From assembly GCF_948472415.1 (NCBI RefSeq), contig NZ_OX419519.1:1240001-1304000 (forward strand): 64,000 nucleotides of DNA, read 5' to 3'. The DNA comes from Kitasatospora fiedleri. GTDB lineage: Bacteria > Actinomycetota > Actinomycetes > Streptomycetales > Streptomycetaceae. Below are positions 35,581-44,352 of this stretch, in pieces; positions within the stretch are counted from its first letter, which is position 1, and each line of letters opens with the position of its first letter. Below the pieces are notes generated by a model that saw only the letters and a program-made list of their open reading frames with translations, made no database searches and was not told the origin of the DNA. Both the position numbers and the translations under genes were made by a program.

Positions 35581-36657
35581 GTGATCAGGGTCGGAATCGT
35601 CGGAGCGAGCGGCTGGGCCGCCGCCTCGCACCTGCCCGCACTCGCCGGGCTCGCGGACTTCGAGGTGACCGCGGTCGCGACGACCGGGCAGGCCGGTGCC
35701 GACCGGGTGGCGGCCGCCCACGGCGTCCCGCTGGCCCTCGTCGGCGCCGAGGCGCTCGCCGCCCGTCCCGAGGTGGACCTGGTCGTGGTGTCGGTCAAGG
35801 CGTCCGGGCACGCGGCGGCGATCCGGGCCGCGCTGGCGGCGGGCAAGCACGTGCTCTCCGAGTGGCCGCTGGGCGTGGACGCCCCGGAGGCGGAGGAACT
35901 CGCCCGGGCGGCCGACGCGGCGGGCGTCGTCCACGCCGTGAACCTGCAGGGGCACCGGTCGCCGGACGCCCGGTACGTGGCCGACCTGCTGGCCGCCGGG
36001 ACGATCGGCCGCCTGGAGTCCGCCGTCCTGGTCGCCGCAGGCGATCCGCTGGGCGGGCCCCGGATCGCGCCGGAACTGGAGTGGTCCACCGATCCCGCCG
36101 CGGGCACCTCGCTGCTGACCGTCATGGCCGGCCACTTCCTGGCCACCCTGCACCGGGTCGCGGGCCCGCTGGTCGAGGTCTCCGCGAGGCTGCCCCGGTC
36201 CCGCGACCGCGTCGAGGTCACCGGCACCGGGCGGACGGTCCGCAACGGGGTGCCCTCCCAGGTGCTGCTCCTGGGCACGCTGGAGAACGGCGCCGCCGCG
36301 TCCGTCACCGTGCACGGCGGCAGCGGCAGCCCGGACGGATTCCTGATCAAGCTGGTCGGCTCCGACGGCACGCTGACCGCCGTCCCGCCCCGCCCCGGCA
36401 CGTACATGCACTGGACGGACTGGGACATCCGGATCGACGGCGAACCGGTGCCGGTCCCCGCCCGCTACCGGACCGTCCCCTTCGACCCCGCCGCCGGACC
36501 GGTCGCCAACGTCGCGGCCGTCTACCAGGAGGTCGCCGAGGCGATCGCCCGGGGCCGCACCCCCTGCCCGGACTTCCACACCGCGGCGGCCCACCACCGC
36601 CTCCTCGCCGCGATCGAGCGCTCGGCGGCGACCGGCACCTCGCAGCAGGTGCGCTGA
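35581..36657 (+). CDS. Gfo/Idh/MocA-family oxidoreductase
   Basis: This is a 358-residue protein starting with GTG at 35581. The N-terminal Rossmann domain is MIRVGIVGASGWAAASHLPAL, followed by VVVSVKASGHAAAIRAALAAGKHVLSEWPLG, where the usual EKP is replaced by EWP. That variation occurs in yeast Gal80-like members of the family. The C-terminal domain includes NLQGHRSPDARYVADLLAAGTIGRLESAVL. It binds NAD(P) and probably acts on a sugar or related polyol, or may be regulatory; the substrate is unknown. Expression is probably repressed by the divergent TetR protein. Confidence 0.88.
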   Translation: MIRVGIVGASGWAAASHLPALAGLADFEVTAVATTGQAGADRVAAAHGVPLALVGAEALAARPEVDLVVVSVKASGHAAAIRAALAAGKHVLSEWPLGVDAPEAEELARAADAAGVVHAVNLQGHRSPDARYVADLLAAGTIGRLESAVLVAAGDPLGGPRIAPELEWSTDPAAGTSLLTVMAGHFLATLHRVAGPLVEVSARLPRSRDRVEVTGTGRTVRNGVPSQVLLLGTLENGAAASVTVHGGSGSPDGFLIKLVGSDGTLTAVPPRPGTYMHWTDWDIRIDGEPVPVPARYRTVPFDPAAGPVANVAAVYQEVAEAIARGRTPCPDFHTAAAHHRLLAAIERSAATGTSQQVR

Positions 36658-36697
36658 GCGCGACGCCACCGGCCCCCCGCCCGCCGCGGGCATGCCG

Positions 36698-36731
36698 CGG
36701 CCCCCTGCGGTGCGGTGCACCGAGGGGGCCG
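36698..36731. terminator. Hairpin terminator between convergent genes
   Basis: A 9-bp stem (cggccccct with agggggccg) encloses a 16-base loop that can pair further (ggtgc with gcacc). It lies between the Gfo/Idh/MocA gene and the SLT-domain gene. Confidence 0.6.
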
Positions 36732-36760
36732 AGAGGCGGTTCCGCGCTGGTGGGCGGTTC

Positions 36761-37591
36761 CTAGTAGCCGCGCCAGTTGGCGCCGTAGCCGCGGGCGGCG
36801 GCCATGTTGTCCATGTTGCCGTAGCGGGCGTCGCAGTAGCGGGAGCTGGCGATCAGGTTGTCGACGGGGTTGCGGATGTCCGTGTGGCCGGGCAGCGCGT
36901 ACACCTTGAAGGTCGGCATGATCACCTGGGTCAGGCCGATCGACGGGGTGCCCTTCTTGGCGTTCGAGTCCCAGTTGTTCTGGGCGTTCGGGTTGCCGGA
37001 GGACTCGGCGATCGCGGCGGCGCGCATCGCCTTCGCGGACGGGACGTGCTGGCCGTTGGCGGCCAGGACGTCGCGGGCCTCCTGGATCCAGCCGTCCAGG
37101 TTGTTCGGGTAGGTCTTCTTCGCGGCGGCGGCGGCCTGCTCGGCGGCCTGCTGGTCCGCGGCCTGCTTGGCCTGCTCGGCGGCCTGCTGCTGGGCGGCCT
37201 GCTCGGCGGCCTGCTGGTCCGCGGCCTGCTTGGCCTGGTCCGCGGCCTGCTGCTGGGCGGCCTGCTCGGCGGCCTGCTGGTCCGCGGCCTGCTTGGCCTG
37301 GTCCGCGGCCGGCTGGTCGGCGGCCGGCTGGTCCTGCTGGACCGGCTCGCGCGCCTCGCTGCGGGAGGCGGCCTGGCCGCCGTCGCGGTTCGCGTCCTGG
37401 GTGTCCGCGGCGGTGACCGCGGCGGCGTCGGTGCGGTGGGACGCGGGTCCGGCGAACGCCTGGGTGACGGGCAGCAGCGTGCCCACGGCGATGGCGCCGG
37501 CCAGTCCGATGCCGAGGACGGCGTCGGGCATGCGGTGGTGGCCCATCCGCACCTGGGGCAATCGGCCGAGGTTGTGCTTGATGCGTCGCAT
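36761..37591 (-). CDS. Secreted lysozyme-like/transglycosylase SLT-domain protein with Gln/Ala repeats
   Basis: This is a 276-residue protein. ATG at 37591 follows GGAGG. A signal region (AVLGIGLAGAIAVGTLLPVTQAFAG) is followed by a charged linker and three 21-residue repeats of the AADQAKQAADQQAAEQAAQQ kind (about residues 95-157), likely a helical or coiled stalk. The C-terminal domain has AKAMRAAAIAESSGNPNAQNNWDSNAKKGTPSIGLTQVIMPTF; the Glu in AESSGNP is the expected catalytic residue of lytic transglycosylases. It ends with ARYGNMDNMAAARGYGANWRGY. It should act on peptidoglycan in the cell wall. It has a long upstream region and is monocistronic. Confidence 0.85.
   Translation of the reverse strand: MRRIKHNLGRLPQVRMGHHRMPDAVLGIGLAGAIAVGTLLPVTQAFAGPASHRTDAAAVTAADTQDANRDGGQAASRSEAREPVQQDQPAADQPAADQAKQAADQQAAEQAAQQQAADQAKQAADQQAAEQAAQQQAAEQAKQAADQQAAEQAAAAAKKTYPNNLDGWIQEARDVLAANGQHVPSAKAMRAAAIAESSGNPNAQNNWDSNAKKGTPSIGLTQVIMPTFKVYALPGHTDIRNPVDNLIASSRYCDARYGNMDNMAAARGYGANWRGY
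37126..37314 (-). repeat. Three 63-bp tandem repeats within the SLT-domain gene
   Basis: Three nearly identical 63-bp units encode 21-residue Gln/Ala/Asp/Glu repeats. High DNA identity suggests recent expansion or slippage. Copy number may differ between strains. Confidence 0.8.
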
Positions 37592-38234
37592 GTTTCGGGT
37601 ACCTCCGAGAGTCGGTTCCAGGTCATGCCGGGCCCGGGCGGACATGCGTGGTCCCCGCTCGGTGCGGGTTCCTCGGCCCGGGACGGCCGGCCCGGCGGCT
37701 CCTGCTCACCGGGGACGCCGCGCCGCGCTGGTCTCGCGGTCCGCTGCGTCATGAAGCCCCGTGAGCACTCGGATCGGCTCGGGGCACAACCACGAGACTG
37801 CCGGAGCCCCAACCGGGCGGCAAATACCCCCAAATGGGACCTACACAACTCCTCCACAACTCGAATTCCCTTACGCTCCAAGGGAGTTCACCCACGCCGA
37901 CCCCCGGTATTCCACCCCGCCTATGAAGAAGGTCACAGCACCGCCCAACCTCCCCCGACACCGGGAATTTGGGCCCGGACCCAGTCCCGCCAAGGGTTCC
38001 GCCCCCTCCGCCCCCGTTCCGCGTCCCCACCCCCCGTGTGACCCCGACCACCGCCCCGCCCTGTGACGCCGCTCTCCCCCCGACCACCCACCGCATCCGC
38101 CCGACCACCGGAACCGCCCACCCCGTGACCCGGCTCACGCCCCCGCACTCCCCTCGCCCCCTTCGCCCGGCCCCACCCCCCCCCCACCGGCCCCGGGCCC
38201 GGGCGGGCCTGGTTGACTGCGGCGGGAGGTCAGG
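37592..38234. other. Long divergent intergenic region, locally AT-rich; no gene seen
   Basis: This 643-base gap contains the least GC-rich stretch of the neighbourhood (about 37790-37970). The sequence cacaactc is directly repeated 11 bp apart at 37844-37851 and 37855-37862. I looked for a ydaO (c-di-AMP) riboswitch, common before actinobacterial cell-wall hydrolases, but its conserved 3' core was not found. An open frame at 37761-38066 has low-complexity composition and no ribosome binding site, so it is not called. Confidence 0.45.
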
Positions 38235-39227
38235 GTGGAGGCGTTGGTCTCGGCGTTCGCGCCGATCTGGGTGCTGACGGCGGCCGGGTGGCTGGCCGGG
38301 CGGACGGGGCTGCTGGGGGCGGACGCGGAGGCGGTGCTCGGGCGGTTCGTGTTCCACGTCTCGATGCCGGCCGCGCTCTTCACCGTGGTGGCCCGCACCG
38401 ACCTGGCCTCCTTCGCCGACCGCTGGGTACTGGCGTTCGCCGCCGGGACGCTGATCGCCTCCCTGCTGGGCCTGCCCGTCGGACGGCGGCTGCGGCGGCT
38501 GCCCCGGACCCCGGCCGAACGGACGGTGGCGGTGATGGCGGCGGGCTACGTGAACTCGGGCAACCTCGGCATCCCGGTCGCCGCGCAGGTCCTCGGCGAC
38601 GCCTCGTACGCGGCGCCGGTGCTGCTGTTCCAGGTGCTGCTGGTCACCCCGCTGATGCTGACCGTGCTGGACGCGACCACCCCCGCTCCCTCTTCCTCCC
38701 CTTCTCCCGCCGACCGCCCCACTTCCCGCCCCACCTCCCGCCCCGCCGCGCGGCTGCGGCGCCTGGCGCTGCTGCCGCTGCGCAACCCGGTGATCCTCGG
38801 CGCGGGCCTGGGCGCGCTGTTCTCCGCGGCGGGCTGGCGGCTGCCGGGGCCGCTGGCGCACTCGGCGGACCTGCTGGGCGCGGCGGCCGTCCCGACCGCC
38901 CTGGTCACCCTCGGACTGTCGCTGCGCACCCCGCCGGGCGCGGCGGCGCAGCGCCCGGACCGGGGTGAGCTGGGTCTCGCGGTGCTGGTGAAGACGGTCG
39001 GGCAGCCGCTGGCCGCGCTGGCGGTGGGCGCGCTGCTGCTGCACCTGCGGGGGCCGCAGCTGCGGGCGGCGGTGCTGCTGTCGGCGCTGCCGACCGCGCA
39101 GAACGTGTACGTGTACGCGCGGCTGTACGGGGCGGCTCCGGTGCTGGCCCGCTCGGCGGTGCTGGCGTCGACGGTGCTGTCGATGCTGACGCTGTCGGTC
39201 ATCGCCTGGTCGCTGGGCGGCGGTTGA
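38235..39227 (+). CDS. AEC-family (auxin efflux carrier-like) transporter
   Basis: This is a 330-residue protein. GTG at 38235 has GGGAGGT directly upstream. About ten membrane helices are arranged as two inverted halves. Family motifs are RFVFHVSMPAALFTVVAR and GYVNSGNLGIPVAAQVLG in the first half, and PTALVTLGLSLR and LLSALPTAQNVYVYARLYG in the second. A Pro/Ser/Arg linker at about residues 150-175 joins the halves. AEC proteins export or import small carboxylates and similar anions; the substrate cannot be inferred. It is a single gene followed by a 48-bp repeat array. Confidence 0.88.
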   Translation: MEALVSAFAPIWVLTAAGWLAGRTGLLGADAEAVLGRFVFHVSMPAALFTVVARTDLASFADRWVLAFAAGTLIASLLGLPVGRRLRRLPRTPAERTVAVMAAGYVNSGNLGIPVAAQVLGDASYAAPVLLFQVLLVTPLMLTVLDATTPAPSSSPSPADRPTSRPTSRPAARLRRLALLPLRNPVILGAGLGALFSAAGWRLPGPLAHSADLLGAAAVPTALVTLGLSLRTPPGAAAQRPDRGELGLAVLVKTVGQPLAALAVGALLLHLRGPQLRAAVLLSALPTAQNVYVYARLYGAAPVLARSAVLASTVLSMLTLSVIAWSLGGG

Positions 39228-39252
39228 CCGGACCCGCCGGGGAACGCAGCGG

Positions 39253-39378
39253 GCCGGCGACCGGGAAGTGCGGCAGGTCACATGTCCGGAAGGGCCGCGG
39301 GCCGCCGGCCCGGGAGTGCGGCAGGTCACGTGTCCGGGAGGGCCGCGGGCCACCGGCCCGGGAGTGCGGCAGGTCACA
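39253..39378. repeat. 48-bp tandem repeat array (about 2.6 copies)
   Basis: Units begin at 39253, 39301 and 39349, each containing agtgcggcaggtca (at 39267, 39315 and 39363). Because 48 is a multiple of three, all frames stay open and produce repeated 16-residue shadow peptides. It lies between the AEC transporter and the SDR gene, upstream of the latter's start. Confidence 0.8.
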
Positions 39379-39448
39379 GGCTTCGCCCCGGCGGGGGCCG
39401 CTCCGTAGAGTTCGGCGGTACGGATGGGGCGACGAGGAAGCATCGGCA

Positions 39449-40946
39449 GTGACGAACCAGCAGAGCGGCCCGGGCAGCGCCCCGGTCGAGGACGACACCG
39501 ACTACGGCAAGGGCATCGACCCGAACGCCTGGAGCTGTGCCTGAGCGTGCTCGCCGAGCTGGACGAGATCCACGTCGACCACCCGGACGCGATCCGGGTC
39601 CGGCTGGCGGTCGGCGGCCTGTTCCGCACCCTCAAGCAGCGCCGCCGGCAGGAGACCCGGGCCCGCAAGACCGCCAACGACCGCGCGGTGACGGCGAAGA
39701 CCGCGACGGGCGCGCCGGGGCGGATCGACGACGAGACGGCGGGCGCGTTCGGGCTGAGCACCGAGACCACCACCGAGCTGGCCGGCATCCTGGAGCGCCC
39801 GCGCTCCTGCTACACCTGCAAGCAGCGGTACGTGGAGGTGGACGCGTTCTACCACCAGCTGTGCCGCTCCTGCGCCGCGCTGAACCGCTCGCGCCGGCAC
39901 GCCCGGACCGATCTGACCGGCAAGCGCGCGCTGCTGACCGGCGGACGCGCCAAGATCGGCATGTACATCGCGCTGTGCCTGCTGCGCGACGGCGCGCACA
40001 CCACCATCACCACCCGCTTCCCGAACGACGCGATCCGCCGCTTCACCGCGATGCCGGACAGCGCCGAGTGGATCCACCGCCTGAAGATCGTCGGCATCGA
40101 CCTGCGCGACCCGGCGCAGGTGATGGCGCTGGCGGACGAGGTCGCCGCGGACGGCCCGCTGGACATCCTGATCAACAACGCGGCGCAGACCGTGCGCCGC
40201 TCCCCGGGGCGTACCGCGAGCTGGTGGCGGCCGAGTCGGCGCCGCTGCCGGCCGGGGCGCTGCCCGCGTCCACGGTGATCGGCCGGTTCGGCTCGGGCGC
40301 GGTGGACGTGCCGGCGCTGCCGGGGCAGCGCGGCGGCGAGCAGCCGTCGGTCAGTGCCGAGCAGGTCACCTCGCTGGCCCTGGTGACGGGTTCGGCCTCG
40401 CCGGAGCGGATCGCGGCCGGGACGGCGATCGACGCGGGCGGCCTGGTGCCGGACCTGGCGGACACCAACAGCTGGGTGCAGACCGTCTCCGAGGTCGGCC
40501 CGATCGAGCTGCTGGAGGTGCAACTGTGCAACTCCACCGCCCCGTTCATCCTGATCTCGCAGCTGCGCCCGGCGCTCGCCGCGTCCTCGGCACGCCGCAA
40601 GTACGTGGTCAACGTCTCGGCGATGGAGGGCGTCTTCGAGCGCGGCTACAAGGGCTCGGGCCACCCGCACACCAACATGGCGAAGGCCGCGCTGAACATG
40701 CTGACCCGCACCAGCGCGCAGGAGATGTTCGAGACCGACGGCATCCTGATGACCGCGGTGGACACCGGCTGGATCACCGACGAGCGCCCGCACCCGGAGA
40801 AGATGCGCCTGCACGAGGAGGGCTTCCACGCCCCGCTCGACCTGGTGGACGGCGCGGCCCGGGTGTACGACCCGATCGTCCGCGGCGAACTCGGCGAGGA
40901 CCTCTACGGCTGCTTCCTGAAGGACTACCAGAAGGGCAAGTGGTGA
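39449..40946 (+). pseudogene. SDR-family oxidoreductase with Cys-rich N-terminal region, two frameshifts (probable sequence errors)
   Basis: GTG at 39449 follows GAGGAAG. The frame TNQQSGPGSAPVEDDTDYGK breaks at about 39533-39536 and resumes as CLSVLAELDEIHVDHPDAI. A second break at 40206-40209 is cured by one extra G, giving RRSPGAYRELVAAE. The restored protein (about 499 residues) has a helical N-terminal domain, a zinc-ribbon-like motif (CYTCKQRY and CRSCAALN) and then an SDR Rossmann domain (KRALLTGGRAKIGMYIAL, INNAAQT, VNVSAMEG). The conserved YxxxK position is replaced by SGHPHTNMAKAAL. Its product is unknown; the overlapping Nudix gene suggests a shared pathway. Confidence 0.78.
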
Positions 40947-41446
40947 CGGACGTCCGGCCCCTCGACGCGCGGCTCCCGGCCGCCGCGCACCCGCTGCCGC
41001 CGCTGGTCGGCGCGGGCGTGATCGTGCCGACCGGGGACGGGCGGGTGCTGATCGGGCGGCGCACCACCGCCGGGGAGTCGCCGACCTGGAGCCTGCCGGG
41101 CGGCAAGGTGGACCACCCCGGGGAGTCCTTCGAGGCCGCCGCCGCACGGGAGTTGGCCGAGGAGACCGGGATCGTGCTGCCCGCCGAGGAGATGCGGGTG
41201 CTGGCGGTGCTGCTCGATCACGAGCTGGGCCGCACCCGGGTGACGGCGGCGGTCCTGGCCCCGCCGAGCCTGGCCGAGGCCCTGGTCACCGAACCGCACG
41301 CGTGCGCCGGCTGGGAGCGCTTCCCGGTGGACGCGCTCCCCGAGCCGATGTTCTACCCGTCCGCGCAGGTGCTGGCCGCCTGGCTGCCGGACCACCGCGC
41401 CCCGGGCGGCACCTGGCACTACCCGGCGGCGACACCGCCCTCCTGA
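40943..41446 (+). CDS. Nudix hydrolase
   Basis: This is a 167-residue protein. Its GTG overlaps the SDR stop codon as GTGA (40943-40946), so translation is coupled. The Nudix box is complete: GGKVDHPGESFEAAAARELAEETGI. Upstream, GAGVIVPTGDGRVLIGRRTTAGESPTWSLPGG is the usual lead-in; WERFPVDALPEPMFYPS follows. It should hydrolyse a nucleoside diphosphate linked to another group; the substrate is not predictable. A strong hairpin follows the stop. Confidence 0.9.
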   Translation: MTDVRPLDARLPAAAHPLPPLVGAGVIVPTGDGRVLIGRRTTAGESPTWSLPGGKVDHPGESFEAAAARELAEETGIVLPAEEMRVLAVLLDHELGRTRVTAAVLAPPSLAEALVTEPHACAGWERFPVDALPEPMFYPSAQVLAAWLPDHRAPGGTWHYPAATPPS

Positions 41447-41473
41447 CGGGCCGTCAGTCCCCTGCGGAACCTC

Positions 41474-41509
41474 GCGGCGGCACCCCGGAGACTTCCGGGG
41501 CGCCGCCGC
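41474..41509. terminator. Hairpin terminator between Nudix and DUF6348 genes
   Basis: A 16-base stem with one A-C mismatch (41474-41489 with 41494-41509) and a 4-base loop, between convergent genes. Confidence 0.7.
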
Positions 41510-41531
41510 GACGCGTCCTCCGCGCCCCGGG

Positions 41532-42341
41532 CTACCTGCGCCCGGCCGCCCGGAGCCGGACGTCCGCCGGGGGCCTGGTCCCGGCCCGGCGCACCAGCAG
41601 GACGAAGGTCCGGGCGTAGGCGTCGCCCTCGGTGACCCGGGGCCAGTCCAGCCCGGCGAGGGCCGCGGACGCGGCCGCGTGCGGTTCACCGTGCACCCAC
41701 ACCTCGGCGGACTGCCCGGCGCCGCCACCGCCGTTGCCGCCACCGCTACCGCCGAAGTGCACCTGCACGCCGACGAGTTGGTCCCGGCCGAGGTCCCCGC
41801 CCAGGGCCGGGGCGAGGGCGGGCAGCACGGGGTTGCGGACCAGCCAGTCCTGCACGTCGTGGAAGTGCCGGCCGGTGCCCCAGCCGACCACGCCGCCGTG
41901 GATGGCGTGCCAGCCGGGCAGGCCGTCCGGGTCGGAGGGGTCGAGGTGGCCGGCGAACCGGCCGTTGTGGGCGACGAGTTCGATCAGCGCGGCGCCCGTG
42001 GTGGACGCCCACGCCTCGACGCCCCGGCGGACCGGGTCCTGGTCGCCGCCGTCGATCCGGGGCACCCGGTCCCGGACGGCGGTCTCCGGGCGGTCCCGGT
42101 CGGCCAGGAACACCAGTTCCAGCCGGTCCGGGTCGTCGTCCGGCGCGGTGCCCAGCTGGACCGCCAACTCGCCCGGCCCGCGGACCTCTTCGCCCTCGAC
42201 CCGCCACTGCTCGCCGTGCAGCGCGGACAGTTCGTCCGCCACCGCTCCCAACACCGCCTGCTCGGACGGTCGTTCCGTACTCTTGCCGGACGCGTCCGGG
42301 CCGGTGCCCGACCGGCCGCGCCACCATGATCCCCATGCCAT
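41532..42341 (-). CDS. DUF6348 family protein
   Basis: This is a 269-residue soluble protein. Features matching DUF6348 are AVADELSALHGEQWRVEGEEV near the N-terminus, EAWASTTGAALIELVAHNGRFAGHLDPSDP, GLPGWHAIHGGVVGWGTG and ALAGLDWPRVTEGDAYARTFVLLVRRAG near the end. A Gly/Ser/Asn-rich insert occurs at about residues 200-212. ATG at 42341 has no ribosome binding site, but a promoter places the transcript start at the codon itself (leaderless). Function is unknown; it is divergent from a WXG100-like gene. Confidence 0.75.
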   Translation of the reverse strand: MAWGSWWRGRSGTGPDASGKSTERPSEQAVLGAVADELSALHGEQWRVEGEEVRGPGELAVQLGTAPDDDPDRLELVFLADRDRPETAVRDRVPRIDGGDQDPVRRGVEAWASTTGAALIELVAHNGRFAGHLDPSDPDGLPGWHAIHGGVVGWGTGRHFHDVQDWLVRNPVLPALAPALGGDLGRDQLVGVQVHFGGSGGGNGGGGAGQSAEVWVHGEPHAAASAALAGLDWPRVTEGDAYARTFVLLVRRAGTRPPADVRLRAAGRR

Positions 42342-42348
42342 GGCGCAC

Positions 42349-42377
42349 ACCGTAACGTTGTACAGATTTGCTCACAA
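42349..42377 (-). promoter_or_regulatory. Promoter giving a probable leaderless transcript of the DUF6348 gene
   Basis: On the minus strand TTGTGA (42377-42372) and TACGGT (42354-42349) are 17 bases apart. The -10 box lies only 7 bases from the ATG at 42341, so transcription would begin at or next to the start codon. This explains the absence of a ribosome binding site. Confidence 0.55.
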
Positions 42378-42478
42378 TGTGTGGGTGGGGATCGGGTCAG
42401 GTAGTCGATGTCGTCCGCTGTGTGTATCGTCGCACTGCGCGATCAGGGACTTACCGCGGGCAGCAGCTGGGGGCGGCA

Positions 42479-44122
42479 ATGGCTGTGGAACTACCATCGG
42501 GGCTCACCCACATCATCGGGCTGCTGGGCGTGCGTTTCCCAGCCGCCAACGAGGACGAACTCAACCAACTGGCCGACCAGTTGGACAAGTTCGCCGGAGC
42601 GCTGGACAGCGCCCAGATGACGGCGGACAAGGCGCTCACCATGCTGCACGAGGTCTACCAGGGCGAATCGGCGGACAAGCTCTCCGAGCTGTGGAGCACC
42701 ATCACCAAGTACTCCAAGGTGATCGTCGAGACCTGCCAGACGGTGTCCAAGGTGCTGCGCGCGGCGGCCGTGGTGGTCGAGCTGGCCAAGACCCAGTCCA
42801 TCACCCAACTGTTCTCCATCCAGGCCCAGTTGGCGGCGGCCTCGTCCACCGGGCCGTGGAGTGCGGCGGCGGTGCTGCGGATGGGCCGCGAGATCATGAA
42901 CCAGCTGCTGGAGGCGGCGGTCGGCAAGCTCGCCCAGACCGTCACCCGGCCGATCGAGGACATGATCGAGAAGGCCGCGCAGAAGATCGTGCCCACCCCG
43001 TCCAACAACTCCAACGGGCAGGGCTTCTCCATCGACCTGGCCCAACTCGCCCAGTGCGCGGCCGACCTGCGCCGCGGCGCGGACGACATCGAGACGCACG
43101 GCACCAGCTTCAAGCGGATCGTGCAGAGCCTGAAGATGGGCGACTCCGGCGACAAGTTCGGCAAGCTGGTGATCGAGGCCGCCGAGAAGGTGCTGCAGAC
43201 CATCGCCGAGGACGTCCTCAAGCGCATCCTCGCCTCGTTCCGCGACACCGCGGACAAGATGGACACGATGGCGGGCAACCTCAACGAGAACGAGGACAGC
43301 AACCGCACGGTGCTGAACAGCCTCACCTCGCTCGCGGCCAACCCGCTCAGCCCCAACGCGACGGCCACCAACGGCGCTTCCGCCGGCGCGTCCCCCGCGC
43401 TGAACGGCCCGCGCCTGGGCGGCGGCGACGCGGGGCTCGCCGCGTTCGCGGGCCTGATGCCCAAGCTCGGTCCGATCGGCTCCGGGCCGGCCGGCGGCAG
43501 GAGCGGCGGCTCGGGCCTCAACACGCTCGGCCTCAAGGAGCCGCTCGTCTCCGGCGGCCACGGCGGCGGCGCGTCCGGCGGGTCCGGTTCCGGGTCCGGC
43601 AGCGGCGCGGGCGGGGGCACCGGCGGCCCCGGCGGTCAGGGCGGCGGCGCCTTCGTCCCCCGGCTCTCGATGCCGGCCGGCAGCCTCGGCAACAGCGGCC
43701 GGGGCAGCAGCGGCACCCGGATCGAGACCCAGAAGTCCGGCGAGGGCAGCGGCGGTTCCGGCTCCGGGTCCGGTTCCGGCTCCTCCCCCTCCACCGCCAC
43801 CAACTCCGTCGGCCGCGGCGTCCCGCCGGGCGGCATGATGGGCATGGCGGCCATGGGCCACGGCGGCTACGGCCCGGTCGGCGGCTCCGGCATCCGCGGC
43901 TCCTCCCAGCGCCGCACCAACCGCACCGCCGAGGGCGGCCCCGAGGACACCGCCTCCGCCGACGGCATCATCGCCGACGACCTCGGCGCCGCCATGTACC
44001 CCAACCTCCAGTTGGGCCGCGTCACCCCGCAGCGCAAGCCCGAGTCCGAGCGCGACGACCGCTACGACGACGACTTCGAGCTCGACCTCGAGGAGCTCGG
44101 CGACCTCGACGACCTGCACTGA
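42479..44122 (+). CDS. WXG100-like domain protein with Gly/Ser-rich region and acidic tail
   Basis: This is a 547-residue protein. ATG at 42479 follows a GGGGGCGG ribosome-binding-like stretch. The N-terminal 330 residues are helical: VRFPAANEDELNQLADQLDKFAGALDSAQMTADKAL and HEVYQGESADKLSELWSTI resemble the WXG100-like fold of type VII secretion substrates. A further helical region has FRDTADKMDTMAGNLNENED. Residues 330-490 are Gly/Ser/Pro-rich and probably disordered. The end is strongly acidic (DDDFELDLEELGDLDDLH). No toxin domain is apparent. No ESX machinery genes are in the window, so secretion is inference only. Confidence 0.72.
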   Translation: MAVELPSGLTHIIGLLGVRFPAANEDELNQLADQLDKFAGALDSAQMTADKALTMLHEVYQGESADKLSELWSTITKYSKVIVETCQTVSKVLRAAAVVVELAKTQSITQLFSIQAQLAAASSTGPWSAAAVLRMGREIMNQLLEAAVGKLAQTVTRPIEDMIEKAAQKIVPTPSNNSNGQGFSIDLAQLAQCAADLRRGADDIETHGTSFKRIVQSLKMGDSGDKFGKLVIEAAEKVLQTIAEDVLKRILASFRDTADKMDTMAGNLNENEDSNRTVLNSLTSLAANPLSPNATATNGASAGASPALNGPRLGGGDAGLAAFAGLMPKLGPIGSGPAGGRSGGSGLNTLGLKEPLVSGGHGGGASGGSGSGSGSGAGGGTGGPGGQGGGAFVPRLSMPAGSLGNSGRGSSGTRIETQKSGEGSGGSGSGSGSGSSPSTATNSVGRGVPPGGMMGMAAMGHGGYGPVGGSGIRGSSQRRTNRTAEGGPEDTASADGIIADDLGAAMYPNLQLGRVTPQRKPESERDDRYDDDFELDLEELGDLDDLH

Positions 44123-44352
44123 CCCCGGCCGGTCCACGGCCCAGGAGCCCCGCCAGCGCCCCCGAAAGGGCCTGCCGGGCTCCGTCCTTCTCCCCCGGCC
44201 GCCCGGTCCGCGACCTGGAACGCACCCGCCCGGTCTGTGAATTGACCGTGAACCGTAAACTTTTCGCCGTGGTGGTATGGACCACGAACGAAACAGATGG
44301 CTAGGGTCGTAGCGGTTCGCACGCGCGGCCGTTCGGAACCCTGGGACAGGAC

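Noticed and set aside
37592..37760. A ydaO-type c-di-AMP riboswitch before the SLT-domain gene
   Set aside because: The region and gene type fit, but the conserved 3' core of the riboswitch could not be found.
37761..38066. A 101-codon plus-strand frame in the gap before the AEC gene
   Set aside because: Pro/Thr-rich composition without third-position GC bias, and no ribosome binding site.
39224..39544. A 106-codon gene with 16-residue repeats
   Set aside because: The repeats come from the 48-bp DNA array read in frame; the minus strand gives an equally repetitive peptide. The end of this frame is the N-terminus of the SDR gene.
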